64,000 nt of DNA from Lantana camara (GCA_037501455.1 CM074863.1:7498001-7562000), one strand, 5' to 3'. Positions 32,757 through 47,300 are shown, counted from the stretch's first letter. Notes: generated by a model from the sequence alone, not told the origin. Numbers and translations are program-made.

Positions 32757-35315
32757 AGCCACCTGCAGGTGTTGTGGTACAGGGTTTTGCTGAGCTGATC
32801 AATATCTGCAATACCTTTACAGCCACCGACCACCTCAAGAACTTGCCTGTATGCCATTCCATATGTATCATTAGGATTTGGCATGTGTGAAGAGAAGTGC
32901 AAAGGGAAATATATTACCATATGAATCATATTCTATGCTGAGGTACAATGCAGTATTCGGGATCAGAATATTGATTATATCCATTTATTTACAATTTGTA
33001 TGTTTTCCTCACTCACCTTACTAAGCATGGTTCATTACGACCTTTGACAATGCACTGGGGATCATACTTCTCCTTCTTCTTTGAAGGCCATGTAGATTTC
33101 ACAAAACTAATCCCTGCATGTGCGTTCTTGATTTCACAGTATGGGGAATCAGTTTCAATCATCAACCGCTCGATAGGAATCCCCTTTACAACTTCAAGGT
33201 TCTCAGCAGTTTTTAGAGAGCATCCGTTTAAGCCTACAAAGAAGGAGGATAAGAAAATTAAAGAAGAAATCAAATCGTTAAAAGAAATACTGAGTATGCA
33301 ATAATGTTCACCTATGAATAGATTACTGAAGGAAAGGAGACGATCACGATCTTCGGCACTACCAGTAAAAGAGTGAGCCACTCCAGAGCAGAACCTGCCA
33401 GTAAAAATTAAGAATAATTAAAATATGAAAAATAGATTATTTCCCCTTTTAATAAAGAAACAGATTAATGCTGAAGAGTAGGGGAGAACGAGGGGAAATA
33501 TTGCAGAAATCCCATTGCTTCATAAATAATCTTACCGATGTTTGTTCTGCTCAAGAATAGTGCAGAAATCCTCAGCAGCTGCTCGCATGTGGAGAAACAT
33601 AGGCAACTTTGTAGCATATGCTAATTCAAATTGCTTCTCGAAGTACCTAATTTTATGAAAAGAGATAGAACAATAATCAAATAGGGTCCGGAAAAGATTA
33701 GGTACAAAAGAAATCCAGAAGAAAGGAGAAAAGCAAGAGAGCTTTTACAGCAGGCACATACTTCTTTTGAATTTCAGGTGGGCAGAAATGAAGCCTATCA
33801 TAATCCAACCCACATTCTCCAATTGCCACCACCTTGCTTGAAATGACATTAGCATAAAGAGATATTACAAATGAAATTTTATGAACAAGCTCCGCATTAC
33901 TTAGTTTCTCGAGTTAAAAGAATATTAAAATCACTTCAGAGCACAGGCAAGAGACACGTCCAGTAAGGTTACAAAGTAACGTAAATTCAGGTAAGAAAGT
34001 AAACCATACTTTGCCTTTCTCAATTCCCTCTTTAGCCAGCGACATAAGAGCCTCAAAATGTTTATCTGGATCGCCGCTGTCCTCAAATTCCTGATTGAAA
34101 AACCCAAAGCATATGTTATTTGGATATTCCTCCAGAAAGAAAAATTAGGGTCTTCCTAAATACAACAGTTTAGGCAAACAAACTCACTTTGCATCTTGTT
34201 GGGTGCACACCAACAGTGCAGAAAAGTCGTGCTGCGAAAAGAAGCATACACACACTATAAGCAATCATGGCAGCCGACTGTGGAGAAATTGAAGTAATAG
34301 TTAAACTTATACTAGAAAGTAGAATGTATAAGATGACCATCAGTTTCCGCAATAGCAAGAGCTTCCTTTGATTCCTCAAGAGAGCCACCAGTCACCTGAA
34401 ACATTAGACATAATAGGAAGTCATATCTTTGTATGAGTGCCAGATGAAAACATAGACTGTTGCTACCAGCACTTATGTTCCAGCATTTAACTTAATCTTG
34501 CCTTTTAACGACCACGAATCAGTTAACTATGTATTTAAGTTTGTATTACTGCGCTCGTACTTGGCAGAAGCATCAACTATAATCCAAAGCTCGAAAATTG
34601 CAATTTTGAATCACTCCACAGATTAGCTAGATGACTCAGAAAAGACAATTTCTCTACCGCTAAATTCCAAACTAAGCAGAATAAATTCATTTCTGATTCA
34701 ATAAGTTATGCATGTCCTTTCACTCAGCTTGATATTTGCTAGTAACGATTTTAAACTCTTCATAAGTAATATCACAGATTTCAGAAAGGCCGGTTTCAGC
34801 TTAGCGAATAAAAATTATGCTTTCAACATTTTCATTCCTCAGAAACAAGATAGCGCCTTACTTAAAGCCAAAAAAAGAAGAACACAGTAAAAGGAAATCC
34901 AATTAAAACAGCCATAAAATACGAAGAGAAAAAAAAAATCAGAAATTAAAATTTTCACAATTTGTTTAGGGCAAAGCATTTACGATAATCCGATCGACAC
35001 CGGCGCTCCAAGCCCTCCCAAGCACAGCAGCAATATCAGCAACATGATGCTGCTTCCCATTGTACATTCCTTTAAACATGCCATCTGTACATTACACTCC
35101 CGATTGATTAAAATTGGACCCAAAGATTAAGCTGAAGAGAAAAGGCTAAACTTTCGCAGTAGTCTGACCTGTGAAGTTGACGGCTATATCTGCAACAGAA
35201 TTAGGAAATTAGGGTCAGATAACTCCAAAAATACCCATTACTCAAACAATAAAGAGAAGGATAACCGGCGACGGAATTTCTTGCCTATCATCCGCAAACT
35301 GCCGCTGCTCGCCAT
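32617..35315 (-). CDS. TatD-family metal-dependent nuclease (TATDN1-like)
   Basis: Twelve exons in reading order: 35315-35285, 35189-35169, 35084-34984, 34395-34338, 34231-34188, 34090-34010, 33832-33762, 33646-33536, 33394-33312, 33233-33017, 32846-32763 and 32686-32617; 972 bases, 323 residues, the usual size of eukaryotic TatD nucleases. These enzymes are 3'-5' exonucleases acting on DNA, proposed to work in DNA repair and DNA degradation in cell death. The TIM-barrel metal ligands appear in order: the start [34 protein letters not shown] (Glu), LPMFLHMRA (His), GVAHSFTG (His) and MIETDSPYC (Asp). The second exon is only 21 bases. The first intron begins with GC rather than GT (ATAG then gcaaga), needed to keep the conserved start. 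No clear targeting peptide is seen. Confidence 0.94.
32712..32757. repeat. (TA)n(GA)n compound microsatellite
   Basis: About 14 TA units followed by about 8 GA units, lying in the last intron of the TatD gene. Confidence 0.9.
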
Positions 35316-36313
35316 GGCCGATATTTCTTTAAGCAGCAGTATCAGAATTAGACTGCGAAAATTTCGAGTGTAGTTGTAGAGTAAGAAAGCGGAAAGCCTG
35401 ATATGTCGCAAAAGAAAAAGAAACGTTTTCCAAAAACGTTTTATCTTGGTGAGAATACCATGTGTATATTTCTTACAAAGCTATTCCGATCGACTTTTTT
35501 TGTTCTTTTGTATCTTACTTTTTAGTTTTCTTAAACAGGCATCAAAGCGTCTCGTATCATGTGATTCTTTTGGAAAAGTCGAACCTACCCCACTCGATCG
35601 ATCTCAACTAATTTTAATAGAAAATGTATTAGATTTATCATTTGATTTAATAATCTTCTTAAATTCTATGTCCACTAGTTTGATCGAACTAAATTTAAAT
35701 TAAAATATTTGGAATATTAATGAAAATACCATGGAATCATAGCATCCTTCCAGGGGCAGCACACTGCTTCATTAAATGGCTAAAGATGAGATCGCCTTCA
35801 TGAATGATGTAATCAAGAAATTTTAATTATTACAAAACAAAGCATGAAAGTTGAAACCACAGTGTGTGTGTAGGAATTCGGGATTCCCTAATTTTCCAGG
35901 AAACGCGTTTTTCATCCTGATACATATTATATAACCCCGTATACGTATTGGAACATTCCGTAATATTCAACGTTGTACAACGAGTTAATAATCCCTTGCT
36001 GCTTCCCTGATATTTCCTCTCGCAAACATCGCCCTCAGCTGACTTTCTATCTCTATTTTTCTTGCAAGAAATTTATGTTGCTCAACAAGTACCTGTACAG
36101 GGGATATGGGACTAATACTTTGACGATTCTCTCCTTTTACTCATTCAAATCTTCCACCAAACTTCCTGCATTAGCCATCCCTAGTCCAAACTCTAAACCA
36201 ACTTCTTCAACGTACGCTTATTATTCTCCTATAACATATAGCCCCTTCACCCTCTTCACCATCTCACTTTCTCCATCTCCATTTTCCTCTTTCTTCTCTT
36301 TCGATCGGCAACA
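35316..36313. promoter_or_regulatory. Shared upstream region of the TatD gene and the syntaxin gene
   Basis: Head-to-head interval of about 1 kb between divergent start codons. The last 100 bases before 36314 are pyrimidine-rich, typical of a plant 5' leader. No further gene is supported, although there is an open frame at 35973-36317 without recognisable content. Confidence 0.5.
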
Positions 36314-37225
36314 ATGAACGACCTGTTTTCAGGATCCTTCTCCCGTTACGGGGACGACCACCAATCGTCGCCCCCGAACGCCCACGTTATAGAGATGACC
36401 AACGCCGATGCCAACGGAGTCAACCTCGATAAGTTCTTCGCCGACGTCGAAGCGATCAAGGAGGAGCTAGATGACCTCGAGTCCCTCTACACACAGCTCC
36501 AATCCTCCCACGAGCAGAGCAAAACCTTACACAACGCCAAAGCCGTCAAAGACCTCCGATCACGCATGGATGCCGACGTCTCCGCCGCTCTCAAAAAGGC
36601 CAAATCGATCAAAGGCCGCCTCGAGTCCCTAGACCGCTCCAACGCCGCCAACCGCCGCCTCCCCGGCTGCGGCCCCGGCAGCTCCTCCGACCGCACCCGT
36701 ACTTCCATTGTCAACGGCCTGAGGAAAAAGCTGCACGACTCCATGAACCGATTCAACGACCTGAGGCAGAAGATGAGCTCCGAGTACAGAGAAACCGTGC
36801 AGCGGAGATATTACACGGTAACCGGCGAAAACCCGAACGAGAAGGTTCTGGATAGTCTGATCGAGACGGGAGAAAGCGAGACGTTTCTTCAGAAGGCGAT
36901 TCAGCAGCAGGGGAGGGGACAGGTGATGGACACGATCATGGAGATTCAGGAAAGGCATGACGCAGTGAAGGATATGGAGAAGAATTTGAGGGAATTGCAT
37001 CAGGTTTTCATGGACATGGCGGTGCTGGTGCAGACTCAGGGCGAACAGCTTGATGATATCGAGAATCAGGTTAACAGAGCGGCGTCGTATGTGAACAGGG
37101 GCGCCAGTGAGCTTACAACCGCGAGGAAGCACCAGAAGAATACGAGGAAATGGACCTGTATTGGAATTGTGCTGTTGTTGATTATTATATTGATCGTCGT
37201 TCTCTCTCTGCGGCCATGGAAATGA
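36314..37225 (+). CDS. Plasma-membrane Qa-SNARE syntaxin, SYP12 group
   Basis: A single intronless exon of 303 residues. SYP12-type syntaxins drive fusion of secretory vesicles with the plasma membrane, pairing with SNAP33-type and VAMP72-type partners. The N-terminus MNDLFSGSFSRY and the phrase SKTLHNAKAVKDLRSRMD belong to the SYP12 group. The three-helix Habc region covers about residues 35-160, with the conserved PGCGPGSSSDRTRTS loop after it. The SNARE motif runs about 205-265 with the zero-layer glutamine at residue 242 (VQTQGEQLDDIE). A single C-terminal membrane anchor (CIGIVLLLIIILIVVLSL) occupies about 280-298 and only a few residues follow, unlike SYP121, which has a longer Gly-rich tail. 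It is therefore closer in layout to SYP123/124/125, but the exact orthologue is unresolved. Confidence 0.95.
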   Translation: MNDLFSGSFSRYGDDHQSSPPNAHVIEMTNADANGVNLDKFFADVEAIKEELDDLESLYTQLQSSHEQSKTLHNAKAVKDLRSRMDADVSAALKKAKSIKGRLESLDRSNAANRRLPGCGPGSSSDRTRTSIVNGLRKKLHDSMNRFNDLRQKMSSEYRETVQRRYYTVTGENPNEKVLDSLIETGESETFLQKAIQQQGRGQVMDTIMEIQERHDAVKDMEKNLRELHQVFMDMAVLVQTQGEQLDDIENQVNRAASYVNRGASELTTARKHQKNTRKWTCIGIVLLLIIILIVVLSLRPWK

Positions 37226-38373
37226 TGGTGGAGGTGTTTTCCGGCGAAGTTTGCGTTGATTTTTACTGCCGCGGTGATGATATTCAGTTCTTTGTTGATA
37301 GTGTTTGCGAGTATTTTTCCGTTGCTTGTGTCCTTTGTAGAGTATTGGATATACGTATTATTATTATTATCATTTTTTTAAATGAATTTGGTGATCATTT
37401 GATTGTTTCTTTCCATCCTTATTTTTCGTTTCTTTTTCTTTTTCACTTTGTTTACATTGTTCTTACGGGTAACGTGGGATAAATCCTCAATTGAACATCA
37501 TATTTTTACTTTAACTTACCATTTTAACAAAATGACGTATAATTTTTGCATAATATAGTATTCAAATTATCTCTCAAAATATATTGTATAATTTTCACAA
37601 AATATAATATTAAAACGTTCTAATACAATATTTATATCTTATTATATTGCATAATTTTATGGGGAGTACATTACAAACTGTACTTATTGTTACATATTTA
37701 TAAATTTATACCTTTTTTTTAATTGGGGGATTCTTGTTTATAAATTTATTTGAATCGTGACATTCAAGCCCTCAAAACCTGTATTATCTTGCAACTTTGT
37801 TTCCCAGATGATGAAACACAAGTAATTTTAACTTTTAGGAGTTCAACTCGTTTAATGACTATGCAGTTAAGGAGGCCCTGGTCATAAAAGGATCAATCAA
37901 TCGAATAATAAATATTTCTTGGTCCAACATAACGTATGAACGCAGCAGAAATTGGATAATAATGGCATTTTAGTCACGTCGAAATGTAGAGAAAATAGTT
38001 TAGGACTAATTTCATGCTTGAAATAGACACACGTTTTCGTACAAGACTGGCAATATTTTCGAGAATTTTGAAATTTTCAAACATGCAGATGATGTTAAAA
38101 TGAACTTGAAAAAGTAGCGAGGCTAAATAGATATTCTTTTGAGCGTGAAAAGGGAAAGCAGATTACAGTGGTTTCTAATTTTCACGGGTTTTCTAAACAA
38201 ATCAATCTCTTTTCGATTTTTAAAGGCAGGTAAAACTTCTATCTACCCTTTCGGATCAAATCCAATCAATTTCGTCTTCTGTAAGTTTTTCTATGGCTAC
38301 AAATAATACATTAAATTAATGTCATTTACACGAAAAAATCTTCCATGTCGGAGTTTATATAAAAACTTAAAAT
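37226..38373. other. Intergenic between convergent syntaxin and TRAPPC8 genes
   Basis: Syntaxin 3' untranslated sequence followed by AT-rich DNA. No gene or bounded repeat seen. Confidence 0.5.
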
Positions 38374-41300
38374 TCACTCTTTCTGCAGCACTGTAATATG
38401 ATAAGAATGACCGTCACACGTCCCAGACAATACTCTCGATCCATTCAATCCATCATCCCCACGACTAGATTTCAGAACATTCCAGTGCAATGAGTAGTTC
38501 GACAAATCAAATGTACCTGGTGAAAACGCGCAAACCTGGAGGGGAATTCTGGCGGAAGAGAGGGGCTCGAGGTTGAAATGAGTGGAACTTGATCCAGACC
38601 ATATGAAAGGGGAAATACTTTCAGGTGATATGGCCTTTCCAGCTCGAGTTCCCATGACATCAGATGTCACTTTAATCTCACTCAAATGAGGAGATGTGTC
38701 ATGCCAACCCACTTCGTTTACAGAAACCGACACCGCGCTGGCCATTGAGTGGATCCCAGGAGTGGAATCAAAGGTTAGAATGCGGACTGATAAGACATCT
38801 TCTGAGGAGTTGTGAACAGTTATGCTTAGGTTTATCTCACAGATAGCAGCAGAAAAGTCGTGCCTCACTGACCGAGGGCCCTCCATTAACCACCAGATAG
38901 GGCTGTTACCCGCAATTCTATATGATAAAATACAAACATAAGCATAAAAAAATAAGAATTAGAAATATTATGAAAGAATTAAGTGAGAAAAGGACACACA
39001 CACACACAAAATAATATATAGATAAATAGATGGATAGATTTGGGATGATTACGAATATCCCCCTGAGGTTGAATCCAATCATGAAAAAAACCCTCATAGT
39101 TGAACAATTGCAAAAAACATTCTAAGGTTCAGACACGGGTTACAAACACACTGAGACATTACAAAGGGTTTTTTCGTAGTTGGGTTAAACCTTAGGGGAC
39201 ATTCATATTGTCCCAATATATTATTCAACATCAAATGGTAAAAGAGGTAAATATGCAGAACCTTTTATTTTTGGGCCACAAATTCAATGAAAGGATCTTA
39301 CCTGCAATGGCATGTGTGATGGCAGAAAACTCCTGAAGTCCTCGGTTTCCCAGAATCTGAGTCACTCTGTGACTCAGATATCAAGATGAAGTCGACCGTG
39401 CTTTTATGGTCCTAATAACATTCAGCAGATATACAAGAATATCAATGAGATATAAGACTAATTCATCATCAGATGGATACACCGATACAGTAAACACCAA
39501 ATGGTTTCCCCAAATTAACAAATATCAAGAAGCCAGCATTATTCCTTGACCTCCGTGGTATTCCCCAAAGTCCAAACAACCCTCTGCAGCAAATTCCCAA
39601 CATTTTACCGCTAACCAAGCTTTCAGATTCATCTACACTATTATATTAAGTGAGAAGGCCAAGTTTGGTCTCTTGGACTCTCCATTTCTTTTTAATTTTT
39701 TTTTATTTTATATGATTTTAAAAAAGAAACTCACCCAACGTACAACACTAATCGATCTCAAACTGTTTTCTTGGACTCTGCATTTCTTTTTAATTTTGTT
39801 TTAATGGTATTTGATTTAAAAATAAATAAATTAACCGATCTCAAACACGTAAAATACTATTCAGATAACCGATCTCAAATACTATTCACGTATATTATCT
39901 GCTTAGAATCTTAATTTTTTATTTGTATATGCATAAAAAAAATTAAAAATAATGAAAATAAAAAAGTAAAAAAAAATATTTGCACACGCGTTGAGTGTGC
40001 AGAATTGCTAGTATTAGATAAAATGCGGGAAGTAGAAAACCTGTACCTGCCTATCTTGGTGCAATCTTTCATGATGATGAAAAAGAGTGAAAGGTGAAGT
40101 GGACGTATCAAACAGCCCTCTTGAATCACTATCAACAAGTTTTACATCCGCCCTCCCAGATATGGCAAGAGAAGATAAGTTGTCTTCAGTGCTTCCTCGT
40201 GTTCCACGGTTCTAAAGGACAAAGTAATTTCATTGAGAAAGCAAAGGAGATTACTTAAATGAGAGGTAAAGAAAACGTGAATAATATGAGAAAGGGGTAA
40301 AATGGTGAAAATAGCGAAGTATTTCAAGTATGACAACACTAATGTGTACAATAATACAAAATTTGAACTTAGCTATACTCTTTCATCCATTGGCAACTGA
40401 GATTCCGAACACCTTATCAAGAAAAACTACTGTCCCATGAATGATAAAAGGATATATGCAAAGAAGTAAAGCACAAAAACATAACTGCATGAGGAAACTC
40501 TGAGAGAACATCCCCTTTATTTATTTGACCAAAACCACAAATTTAGGTACAAACCTTTAGTTTGAAAAACCATGACAGAGCCTGACCAGCCATTAAGAAT
40601 CCCAAAGAAAAATCAGAATCTAATGGTTGGAGCAATGCAATATCCCACTGGTTTCCAATACATGATAATTGATGAAGCTGGAAACTCTCTGAACTGGTTC
40701 GGTTGTAGACATCCATTCGGACAAGGAGCTCCTGAAATCTGGAAGGACAGGGGCTTGTTCGGAACGACACTTCTAGCGATGGCAGCACCTAGTTTAACAG
40801 ATTAACATATACAAACATTAAAGTAAATATATTTGCTAAATGTATGCCATTTAGAGGCCTAAAATAGCTACCAGATGAACAAAAACTTAGAATATATCCA
40901 GTTACAAATGGAAGGGTACTTATCTAGAATACTAGAATTTGACTAGCAAAGCCCATACTAAATTTTATGATCAAAGAGGGACTATAAAGATGATTATTAA
41001 CCTGATCAAACATAAAATTAAGTTTAGCATGAAACCCGTAACACAAATTGAAGAGTATCAAAACTATTCCAATTTATGTGAATATGGAAAGAGGAAACAT
41101 GACGATAAATATACCTAATTGAACACAAAACAAATAAAATTTAGGGATGAAAACCAAGTAACTTAGGATGATGCTCAGTAACTCTTTACAAGGTAACTGC
41201 AAAACTAATAATCAAACAACAGTTAAGATCATTATCTATTTACCTCCAGATTGTAATGCATGCGTAAAGTTCGATATGTTATAACTGATGATTCATCGTC

Positions 41301-44300
41301 AATCTCATAGTAAACTGTTATATACAGGGAAATACTTCCTGCGGCAGCAGCTCTAAACCAAAGAGGCCACTTAAGTGGTGTTTCTGAAGAAATGGATGTA
41401 GTCTGTAAACAGAAAGTGAAAGGGGGGGAAATAAATAATTTCAATCATCATATTGTCATATGCTAAAGAAATATAGAGTAAAAACATCAGTGAAGAATAT
41501 TGACCTCAGGGAACACAAACACGGTATTTTCTGTTTTGGCTGCATCAGCTTGAATGACTCGTGATGAATTAGCCTGCTTTCTAAGGCAAGTAGGAAACTC
41601 CATGTTCATGACCTCCTGATCTGCAATGTTAAGAAATCTTGGATGACTGATCCCCATCTTCAAATTCTGCCAAAAGGGAATGTGGTTGATAAAGTCGATG
41701 CTACTATTCTCTCATTTATTGTAGTTAAGAATTATCACATGAGCAATATAAAGCAAGATATAAACAAAATAATGAACCTCCTCTTTCCATGTTTTAGATG
41801 GAGAAATTAAAAGTTAATTGGAAGTACCAACATCTCAAGGAAAAGTACATACCTGAATATGACAAGAAATAATAAGCAACTTCTGATGAGCTGGTTATTT
41901 CACACTATTCCAAATTGAATTTTAGCATAATATGCAATCAAAAATGTGGGTAACTACTCAAATAGAAGGACACAAACTTAAAAAAATGAATTTTATTGAG
42001 AAAAATATAACTGAATATTATTACCAAATAGACTAGAATTCTAATCCTAAATCTACCAAATAGACTCAGATTCCTAATCCTAAATCTAATCCTACACAAT
42101 ATCAACTTTTCAGTTTTATTTACTATCAACTTAGAAGCTAATTCCAAAACTCCCCGTAAAGCTGGAGCACGTATAGCAAACATGTACAACTTCTGTAGAA
42201 ACAAAAGAAAATATAATCTAAGCAAATTAAAAATATTTTAACATCTGGAACTATTTCAATCCTACCCCTCAGACAGAGAAACCTTAAAGCTTGTATTAAA
42301 ATCCAGTGCATAAAGATCCTTGATGCATAAGCACCATTCATGATATCACAACATATCGGGATAGAGTAGACAAATAGATATCACAATTAAGAGTTTATTA
42401 TATTGTGACAAGAGTAGAGAAACACTAACAACCACTGAAATTAGACATCATGACATTGCCAAGAGAAATAGTTAAAAATCACAAACCAATCGTGATAGAT
42501 AGTATGGCAGAGCTGAGACGAAAATACCTTCACAGATATTTCTGACGGATTCCTCAACTCTAAGGTAAGACGGCGGAGATCTCCATCATAAACTTTCTCA
42601 GGTAAGTCGTGTATTATGCCCTCAAGCCTGGGTAGACTCTGGATATTGAGCAAGTCATAGCAGAAAATTCATTGAATAGACAACCAATGCAGATTGATTA
42701 TATTATTCAAAGAGAAGCAAGATGTACCTTAATCACCAAGAACTGCAGGTTATCTTTCACAGGGTGTTTCTTTTTCTTTTTTCCTTTAGCAGCCTTCTTT
42801 CTGATAATATCTGAGCTGAAGTTACAAATTCCAATTACTGAACGAGAAAGTTTCCACCTAACACCAACAATTTTTAAGCTGCCTTCCACTTTAGGAGTGA
42901 CTGTTAGCTGGACCTGAAGAGCAAGAAAGAAAGAACAGTTTTTAAATGCCAGAAAAGAATTAGAGCATCCGGGGAACAATAAATATGCATCCTTAATTGC
43001 GAAGAATGTTTTCAGTTCGGAATTATCAGATAGACAACTTCTGCGCTTTTTTGGTTCTAAGCTACAATGTTATTATCTAACTGTGTTTGTTTGACATCAA
43101 TTTTGTAATAAATTAGGAAAAGCTAATTTATGTACCACATGACAAATCCAGGAAAAGCTATCTTCAGATTCTCAAATATAGTCACATGGGGAAGCTATAA
43201 CTTAATTGGCTAATAACGAGTAAGGCAGATAAATAATAATAATGAATAACATCAAAACTTACAAAGCAACAAAAGTGAGACAACATTAAGGAAAAGGTGA
43301 ATCCCGAACATTCAATCTAACAACATTCTAAGAAGTGACAAAAACAAGATGCTCTTTGATATATTCCATCCCATCTCTAGTTCTTCAACACCCTCTTGAG
43401 ACAAAACTATAGAAAATTGAAAAGGAAATTGTTCGATTTCCAATAGATGCGATCTCAAGGATGGACTGGGAAAAAATAGACCACGATGTGCAGAAGTTGG
43501 CAAAAAGTTGCTAACACTTACTGAAAATAATTGCCCAACATACCTTCCCAATATAACAAATATTGTGGGAATGACTGTCTTTCCCTGTAATAGACAAATT
43601 TTCCTTTTTTAAATTATGGCAGCTCTTAGAAAATATATAAGAGAAAAAGGAGGTTTTGCTACAATAGCCCTCTTTTGCATATTAAGACCGCTAACAAAAC
43701 CCTCCTTAACATTTGATATATCATATGGCCTAAGTAGTTCTTGCAATGCAGTTGCAATGGACTTAAAATAAGGATGCCAAGCTCACCAACATGGTTTCAC
43801 CCCCTCGCATTGAAATATCAACTTCTGATAAAGTAAAGAAAGATGTGGCTAAGCTGAAATCCCTGCATTTAGAGAGTAAATCATATAAGGGAACATGAAG
43901 TACAAAGTGTAGGAATCATCAAGCCAGAACAACAATATATGGTGAACTAAACCTCTACAAATTTGCGCACATACCCGCTATTTGATACGGCCCTCAATTC
44001 CATGTCATGACAGTCAATCAAAGATCCATTTGCATCTTCATTGTTAAAAAAAAAAAAGTAGTAAGTACCAGTCAGACTTTAGTTTCGGAAAAGACCAGTT
44101 TACAATGAACATAAACTAGAAAACAGTAATGCACCTGAATCAGTTCCTTCATATTCTGCCACATGGTTGCATATTAGAGAAACATTTGAAATAGATATAG
44201 GAATCTGAAGAGGGTTTATAAAACAAACTTCCACCTTGATTGCCTCTGCAAAATCATAAAATAAAAAAGTGTAAGTCAAGCACAGACTACAGATAACAAT

Positions 44301-47300
44301 AAAAGGCAACTATTGCAATATGGTTATCCCTGTCGACCAACAGAATATGTGTGAATAAAGAATCATTTTGTGCAATAACAAATGTTATTACATTTAGAGC
44401 AGAGCTATTGTTAAGCACATCTTATAAACTCATTCTTGATATCATAAGTTGAACTGAAAGCCTCCCAAATGGAGGTTATTGGTGGATGGAACAAATGAAA
44501 ACCACTTTCAGGTAATAGAAGAATTGATAAGAAATGAATATTTTCAGAAAAAAAAAAAAAAAAAACCCACCCCAAGAAAAAAAAATAATGGTGGTACAAG
44601 ATAAAACGACCTGACTCAAGCATTCATACCAGATATGCAAAAAACAGCTGAGTCTTCTCTTCTAAACTCCACCACCTACCCCCTAAATCCAGAGAAACTC
44701 TCTGTCCTATCAGTTTATGTCATTTCTCTTTATAGAAGTATCATATTGACATTCAATACACCAATTGAAATTTCTCAGATGCAATGGATATATCTAAAAC
44801 CAAGTGTCTTTATTCCTAAAAATTTCACAATCCAAACATATTGTCTACGGCATAGGAAAATTACCATTCATACATCTAATGATTTTTCAACTAAAATATC
44901 ATATCACCTTCATACCTCCAGCAACACAAACATTTGATTCTTTGTACTTCTTTGGTAGAACCTTCGGTTGTGAATCCAGCCAGTTAGTTTTCAAAGCTGA
45001 CTGTGAGGGATTCATATCTTCCTCCAAAGATTTCCAATAACTTTCTCTTACATTGACCTGAAATATTGTAGATAGGAAATAGAAGTAAAGATAAACATCC
45101 ATGCTGAAACCCAAGAAACAAAGAAGATGCAGTAAAGTGACAATTGCGCAAAATTCATTGTTAGGAGGTCTAATATCCTCTCAAGTCGACATCATTACTG
45201 TACTGACTGGCAAGTTAGAGTTGTATTTAGCGAAAGATAGGTCAAATTCACAAAAAAAGAAATGACAGACGTGACTTCAGTCAGTTTCAGCACTAAACCA
45301 CTCAAATATGACCATAACACCTTGGAAATTGCACTAGTTAAGGATTCTTAAGAGGCTATAATATATGTCGGAATCAATACAAGTCAACCAAAGTTAAAAA
45401 CATGGAAATATAAAAATATAGAATAACATAAACAAATTTTAAAGTTGAACAAGATTCAAGACTGAGAGTAAGGAAATGTATATAGAGTGAGAAACCCAAG
45501 CTTATCATGAATTCCCAGAAATTCTAATGCCAGAGTAAAGCCAGGTGATCCTCTTACAAACCCGCATTAGGGGATGCTCTGAAGCCCCAACTACGCAGAA
45601 GATATCAGTATTGAAATTTCTGGTGCTTAATTAGAATAATATTGGAGGAGACAACATGAAAGAATACATCAGGAAAGAACACTCCATACCAACCAGCATC
45701 ATCACATAGATTATCAAATATATTCACAAACCAAAATTAGCCCAAAAAAGGTCTGCTATTAAAAAAAATCAAAATCCAACTTACAGCAGCAGGGGATGCA
45801 AAAGTTCGATGATCTTCAAAAATAACTTTGATCAAAGGAAAGCTGATCACAGGTAATTGAAGCCTCAAAACCTCAAATGCTTTCCCTGTTTCCTACATGA
45901 CCAAGAAAAGATGGATATTGCTAACATCAGGGCAAGATTAAAATCTAACATGAACATAAAACATGAAGATAAAAGAAAGTCCAAATCTCTAGATTGGCAT
46001 GTAGAAAAAGATTAACTCGACCACATCCAAATTTACAGCAGAAGTACAATAATGTCATTGAACTCCTTTCAGCTTGCGTATCATAGTAAAACCAACTTTA
46101 TACAATAACCACTGGGCGAGTAAGCAACCAAATAACAAATCAAACAGCCAAATTAATTGAGAATAGAAGAGACTCAAATGTTAAATTTAATTCAAAGATC
46201 AATATTAGCAATAGTTGTAGAAGTTATTGGTAAATATAGTCACATTTGCATCTTCCATTGTCAGACTCTGATAGTTGTTTATCATCCAGTTAGTGGGAAA
46301 AAGAAAAGGTATGCGCAGCATGAATAACACAAGCAACTTAGCAGCAGCAACCTCAATAATTCTAAAAAAGTCTCCGAGAAACAATTCTTGAGTGGCTTTG
46401 GATTGATGACCACAGGCCAGCACCTCACACACGTGTTTGATAGCTTCATCAAACATTCCAAGAAAAGCATACCACCTGAAATATTCTTGATGTCAGTAGC
46501 ATACATTTCTATACTCAATGCTGGAAAACTTCTAAAAGTATAAGAGGGTTTTCTGGAGCTTACTTTCCAATATGAAAATGCACATGGTCCCTGATGTGGC
46601 TCCAAGTAGTGCCTTTGAAAACTGAAAGAGCAGCTCTGTATGTTCTGATTGCATGTTTTAACTGATGAAAGAGTTGGCAGCTTTTCCTTAGATCATATTA
46701 TTATAAGAATAGTATAGACTACATACAGCTCGAAATAAACATTACCTGATCACATCTCTTGTAGAGATCACCTGAAAGAACAAGATGAAATCCGTACTTC
46801 CTTAGCATGGATGGTCTGGACAACAAGAAGCAATATGATGCTTGCTCAAGCATCACCGCTGAATCCAGGGGTTCCTAACAACAATATGCTTGAGATAGTG
46901 ATAGGCAGATTTCCAGAAGTTAGATTATCATATTTATGGGCATTACCTCACCAGAGATACGGAAATAGACACCTGCAGCATCTTTGAACTCATACCTAGC
47001 CTTTAACATTTCAGCCCACCAAATACCACAACGCATGGAGTTCCACCGCCCAGAAGACCCAATTTTCTATGTTAAAATGTTTATTAAGATCAAGAATTAG
47101 TGCGACAATAGAACCGTTTACAGGAGCATAATTATTCTTGATTAAGTTGTTTATATAACAGAATATTATTCCACTGGGAAAATTCTTATTTTCCTTTATG
47201 GGTGAAAATGAGCGGAAGTACATAACAAATTCCAGACTCAACTATTAGAAATGGCCGACAGCAAATTTAGCAAGATTATGATTACCAAATAAGTACTAAA

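Noticed and set aside
35973..36317. 114-codon open frame just before the syntaxin
   Set aside because: It lies in the pyrimidine-rich leader, is Ser/Pro-rich by composition and overlaps the syntaxin ATG in another frame.
43312..43556. Possible extra TRAPPC8 exon around 43520-43556
   Set aside because: It has splice-like borders, but the family sequence runs directly from the exon ending at 43787 to the exon starting at 42913.
46205..46351. Possible read-through of TRAPPC8 exon 15
   Set aside because: Donor gttgct at 46351 and the conserved continuation ETGKAFEVL at 45892 place this in an intron.
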